Shown here: piece by piece, positions 6,796 to 9,278 of the stretch
Layout of the letters: every line of letters begins with the position of its first letter
Numbering within the stretch: the first letter of the stretch is position 1
DNA from: Alphaproteobacteria bacterium
GTDB lineage: Bacteria > Pseudomonadota > Alphaproteobacteria > ATCC43930 > CGMCC-115725
Assembly: GCA_005884825.1 (NCBI GenBank)
Contig: VAZT01000177.1
Span: forward strand, 1-9,278
DNA: 9,278 nucleotides
Direction: 5' to 3'
Notes under the pieces: generated by a model
What the model was told of the DNA's origin: nothing
Database searches by the model: none
Seen by the model: the letters and a program-made list of their open reading frames with translations, nothing else
Translations under genes and position numbers: made by a program

Positions 6796-7689
6796 TGCGC
6801 TCCGCCCCCGCTTTCTGGGCACGGCCTCCGGGACTCCTCTCGGAATTGCTGTTGCCCTTCGGGGCAGGCTGGGATGCGGCAGGCCGGTTGCGGCAGATTT
6901 TTGCCCGCCCCTATTGCGCGCCGGTTCCAGTGGCGTGCGTCGGCAATCTGGTTGCCGGCGGCTCCGGCAAGACGCCGGTTGCGCTGGCGCTGGCGTCGCA
7001 TCTCGTCTCCCGGGGCATCGCGGTGCACATCGTGACGCGCGGTTACGGCGGCCGCCTCGGCGGACCGGTGCGGGTCGACCGAGCTCGCCACGATGCCGCA
7101 GCGGTCGGGGACGAGGCGCTGCTGCTGGCCGCGCGCGCGCCCTGCTGGGTGGCGCGCGACCGAGCCGACGGAGCGACGCCGCCTATGGCTTCGGAAACGG
7201 GCGGGTGATCCCGGCCGGCCCGCTGCGCGAGAATCCCGCCCGCGGCCTTGCCCGGGCGGACGCGGTCGTGTTGCTCGGAGCCGATGCTCGCCCGGGGTGC
7301 TCAGAATCCCTCGGAATCGGAAAGGCTCTGCGGATTCTGCATGCCGTTCTTCGGCCGATCGCCGGAGAGCGGTTCGCCGGCGCGCGGGTGCTGGCTTTTG
7401 CCGGAATCGGCCGTCCCGTCAGATTCTTTGCAACCTTGCGGGCACTCGGCGTCGAGCTCGTCGGCACGCGGTCTTTCCCCGACCATCATCCGTACCGTTC
7501 TGGCGAAATCGACCGGCTGTTCCGCGCCGCCGAGCGGGCGCGAGCCCGCCTGATCACCACGGCAAAGGACATCGTCCGAGTGCCCGTCGCCATGCGGGCC
7601 GCCATCGAGGTTCTCGAGGTCGAAATCCGCTGGGCCGATCCTGCTGCCCCAGCAGAGTTGCTCAGAACCGTCGTTGGTGATCGAGAAGC
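6792..7689 (+). pseudogene. lpxK: Tetraacyldisaccharide 4'-kinase (LpxK), internally deleted and frameshifted
   Basis: LpxK phosphorylates the 4' position of the lipid A disaccharide. The N-terminal part is read from ATG 6792: VACVGNLVAGGSGKTPV with the P-loop (residues 51-61), VTRGYGG, GDEALLLA and WVARDRADGA (to about 128). That frame then stops at TGA 7206-7208. The rest is in another frame from about 7175: AYGFGNGRVIPAGPLRE, LARADAVVLLG, RSFPDHHPY, ARLITTAKD and IRWADPAAP. Between the halves, about 30 residues usual in the family are absent, including the DDGFQ(N/H) motif. The net loss must be 1 modulo 3, about 91 or 94 bp. The C-terminal half has no stop before the palindrome at 7690, so the end given is approximate. 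A natural deletion and an assembly error cannot be separated here. All other conserved blocks are well preserved, so the break would be recent. Confidence 0.8.
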
Positions 7690-7774
7690 TACCCTCATCC
7701 ACCGAGCCCGGCGAGCTTGGTCCCCCTCTCCGCGGTGCGGGAGAGGGTGCCGACCGAGCGAGGTGGGTGAGGGT
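7690..7774. repeat. Imperfect palindromic repeat element at the lpxK-lpxL junction
   Basis: The left arm begins TACCCTCATCCACC at 7690 and ends with CCCCTCTCC by 7731. The right arm begins GGGAGAGGGT at 7739 and ends with GGTGGGTGAGGGTA at 7774. The arms are complementary at both outer and inner parts, with mismatches in the middle, so the whole element can fold as a long hairpin with a loop of about 7 bases. Its GGGAGAGGGT core is shared with the smaller inverted repeat at the znuC 3' end. This is the style of dispersed intergenic palindrome common in alphaproteobacterial genomes. It occupies the place where the lpxK stop and the lpxL start would be expected. Confidence 0.75.
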
Positions 7775-7780
7775 ACCCCC

Positions 7781-8665
7781 TTGCGCCCCCGGCAGCCGAT
7801 CGGTTTCACCCACCAACTGGAGGGGTGGGGGGCGGCGCTGTGCTTTGGCGCGTTGGGGTTGCTGCCGATCGATTGGGCCTCGGCGATCGGCGGCACGCTG
7901 GCCCGCACGATCGGCCCCCGGCTCGGCATTTCCAAACGCGCCCGGCTCAACATCGGCCGCGCCTTGCCCGGGCTTTCTGAAGCCGAGATCGAACACATCA
8001 TTGCCGGTATTTGGGACAATCTCGGCCGGGTCGCGGCCGAGTATCCGCATCTGCATCAAATCCGCGTGTTCGAACCCGGCGGCCGCGTCGAGACGCACGG
8101 CGTCGAGCACATCGATCGGGCGGTCGCCGCGGGGCGCCGCATGATCATCTTCTCCGGGCATATCGCCAATTGGGAGATCGCCATGCTCGCCGCGGTCCAA
8201 TACGGGATCTCGGTCGCGCAGATCTACCGCGCCGCCAACAATCCGCTCGTGGACCGCATCATCAACCGTTTCCGCGGCAGCAGCGGCGAACTGATCCCCA
8301 AAGGAACCGTCGCCGCCCGGCGCGCCATCGCGGTGCTGCGGCGTGGTGCGCATCTGACGATGCTCGCGGACCAGAAGATGAACGACGGAATCCCGGTGCC
8401 CTTCTTCGGCCGAACGGCGATGACATCATCCGCCCTCGCCTCGCTCGCGCTGCGCTTCGACTGCGACGTGCTGCCTGCGCGCGTCGAGCGGCTCGGCGGC
8501 GCGCACTTTCGGCTCACCGTCTTCCCGCCGTTACCACTGCCGCGCAGCGGCGATCGTCACGCCGATGTCGCCGCCCTGATGGCGCGGGTCAATCAGATCT
8601 TGGAGTGCTGGATCCGCGACCGCCCCGCAGAGTGGTTCTGGCTGCACCGCCGCTGGCCGGATTAG
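7781..8665 (+). CDS. lpxL: LpxL/HtrB-type lipid A late acyltransferase
   Basis: This is a LpxL-family acyltransferase that would add a secondary acyl chain to Kdo-lipid A at the inner membrane. From the chosen TTG at 7781 it has 294 residues. Family features include LEGWGAALCFGALGLLPID with a hydrophobic N-terminal helix, RARLNIGRALP, GIWDNLGRVAAEYPHL, FSGHIANWEIAML with the catalytic HX4E motif (His127, Glu132), LTMLADQKMNDGIPVPFFGR and the C-terminal WFWLHRRW. The start is uncertain because no ATG is available and the frame is open far upstream into the lpxK remnant. TTG 7781 is favoured by GTGAGGG from the palindrome about 7 bases before it; GTG 7763 is an alternative. The acyl chain and attachment site cannot be predicted. 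It overlaps the stop of the convergent aqpZ by 4 bp. The body of the gene looks intact. Confidence 0.85.
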   Translation: MRPRQPIGFTHQLEGWGAALCFGALGLLPIDWASAIGGTLARTIGPRLGISKRARLNIGRALPGLSEAEIEHIIAGIWDNLGRVAAEYPHLHQIRVFEPGGRVETHGVEHIDRAVAAGRRMIIFSGHIANWEIAMLAAVQYGISVAQIYRAANNPLVDRIINRFRGSSGELIPKGTVAARRAIAVLRRGAHLTMLADQKMNDGIPVPFFGRTAMTSSALASLALRFDCDVLPARVERLGGAHFRLTVFPPLPLPRSGDRHADVAALMARVNQILECWIRDRPAEWFWLHRRWPD

Positions 8666-9278
8666 GGCGTTACCCGCCGCTCCTCGACCACGATGGTGTC
8701 CCTGATTTTCTCGTACTCGTACATCCAGCGGCTCACCAACCCGGCAATTACTGCGCCAATGATCGGCGCCACCCAGAAGAGCCAGAGCTGGCCGATATAC
8801 TCCCCTCCCGCAAACAGCGCCGGTCCGGTGCTGCGCGCCGGGTTGACCGAGGTATTGGTGACCGGGATCGAGACGAGATGGATCAAGGTCAGCGCGAGGC
8901 CGATTGGAATTCCCGCGAAACCGGTCGCCGCTCCCCTCGATGTTGTGCCAATGATGATCAGGAGAAAGAAGAAGGTCATCACCACTTCATCCACGAAGCA
9001 GCTTCCGAGGCCGTATTTGCCGGGGCTGAGATCGCCATAACCGTTGGCGGCAAAACTGCCGGCGACCCATCCAGGCTTGCCCGAAGCGATCACCCAGAGG
9101 ACCACAGCGGCGATAATAGCACCAATCACCTGCGCGACGATGTAGGGGAGCACGTGCTTGTTTGCGCACCGCCCGGCGCTCCACAGACCGAGGGTCACCG
9201 CCGGATTGAAGTGGCCGCCGGAGATGTGACCGACGGCATAGGCCATGGTCAGCACCGTCAAGCCGAATGCGAAGGCGA
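8662..9278 (-). CDS. aqpZ: Aquaporin Z, partial (N-terminus off the right edge)
   Basis: This is a water channel of the MIP family in the inner membrane. About 205 residues are visible, and the frame is open through the right edge, so roughly the first 25-30 residues (the first membrane helix) lie outside. Both NPA boxes are present: GHFNPAVT in the first half and TNTSVNPARSTGPA in the second. The His in LIHLVSIPVTN, the Thr before the second box and the Arg of NPAR match the narrow selectivity filter of E. coli AqpZ, which supports water rather than glycerol transport. The C-terminal tail is charged (YEKIRDTIVVEERR). The gene is convergent with lpxL and its TAA overlaps the lpxL stop region. 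The apparent TTG start at 9261 is only an edge effect. Confidence 0.93.
   Translation of the reverse strand, partial: AFAFGLTVLTMAYAVGHISGGHFNPAVTLGLWSAGRCANKHVLPYIVAQVIGAIIAAVVLWVIASGKPGWVAGSFAANGYGDLSPGKYGLGSCFVDEVVMTFFFLLIIIGTTSRGAATGFAGIPIGLALTLIHLVSIPVTNTSVNPARSTGPALFAGGEYIGQLWLFWVAPIIGAVIAGLVSRWMYEYEKIRDTIVVEERRVTP

Noticed and set aside
7140..7210. Programmed ribosomal frameshift in lpxK
   Set aside because: No slippery run is present, and a whole conserved segment of about 30 residues is missing, which a frameshift would not explain.
7301..8353. Minus-strand open frame of 350 codons opposite lpxK/lpxL
   Set aside because: It is antisense to conserved acyltransferase motifs, rich in Asp/Gly/Arg, without recognisable features, and crosses the palindromic repeat.

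Overview
The window is GC-rich, tightly packed bacterial chromosome and reads as an alphaproteobacterium, possibly Rhodospirillales. That assignment is an inference from three things: the codon and base use, the closeness of the zinc genes to alphaproteobacterial zur-znuCB sets, and the lipopolysaccharide gene order msbA - DUF374 acyltransferase - waaA - lpxK - lpxL. There are no tRNA or rRNA genes, CRISPR arrays, integrases, transposases or phage genes.

Layout. (1) Positions 1-293, minus strand: a fragment of an FG-GAP/VCBS 48-residue-repeat protein that runs off the left edge and starts abruptly. (2) Positions 413-2723, minus strand: a zinc-uptake operon in transcription order zur (repressor), a 48-codon small membrane-protein ORF, znuC (ATPase) and znuB (permease). 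The small ORF is coupled to its neighbours by GTGA and ATGA overlaps. A near-consensus Zur box lies 33 bp upstream of zur, so the operon is probably autoregulated by zinc. No znuA is present. (3) Positions 2724-2938: the divergent intergenic region. (4) Positions 2939-8665, plus strand: an LPS/lipid A operon of msbA, a DUF374 acyltransferase, waaA, a broken lpxK and a LpxL-type late acyltransferase, with spacings of -4 to +6 bp between the intact genes. (5) Positions 8662-9278, minus strand: an aqpZ-type aquaporin that converges on the LPS operon, overlaps it by 4 bp and continues past the right edge.

The LPS genes form one functional set. WaaA adds Kdo to lipid A precursor, LpxK would add the 4'-phosphate, LpxL adds a secondary acyl chain, and MsbA flips the product across the inner membrane.

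I do not see a clearly new defence or mobile system. The most notable observations are: lpxK has lost about 90 bp, including the DDGFQ motif, with a frameshift; an approximately 85-bp imperfect palindrome sits at the lpxK-lpxL junction, where no lpxK stop and no ATG for lpxL remain; a smaller relative of that palindrome encodes the tail of ZnuC; and a previously easy-to-miss small tail-anchored ORF lies inside the zinc operon.
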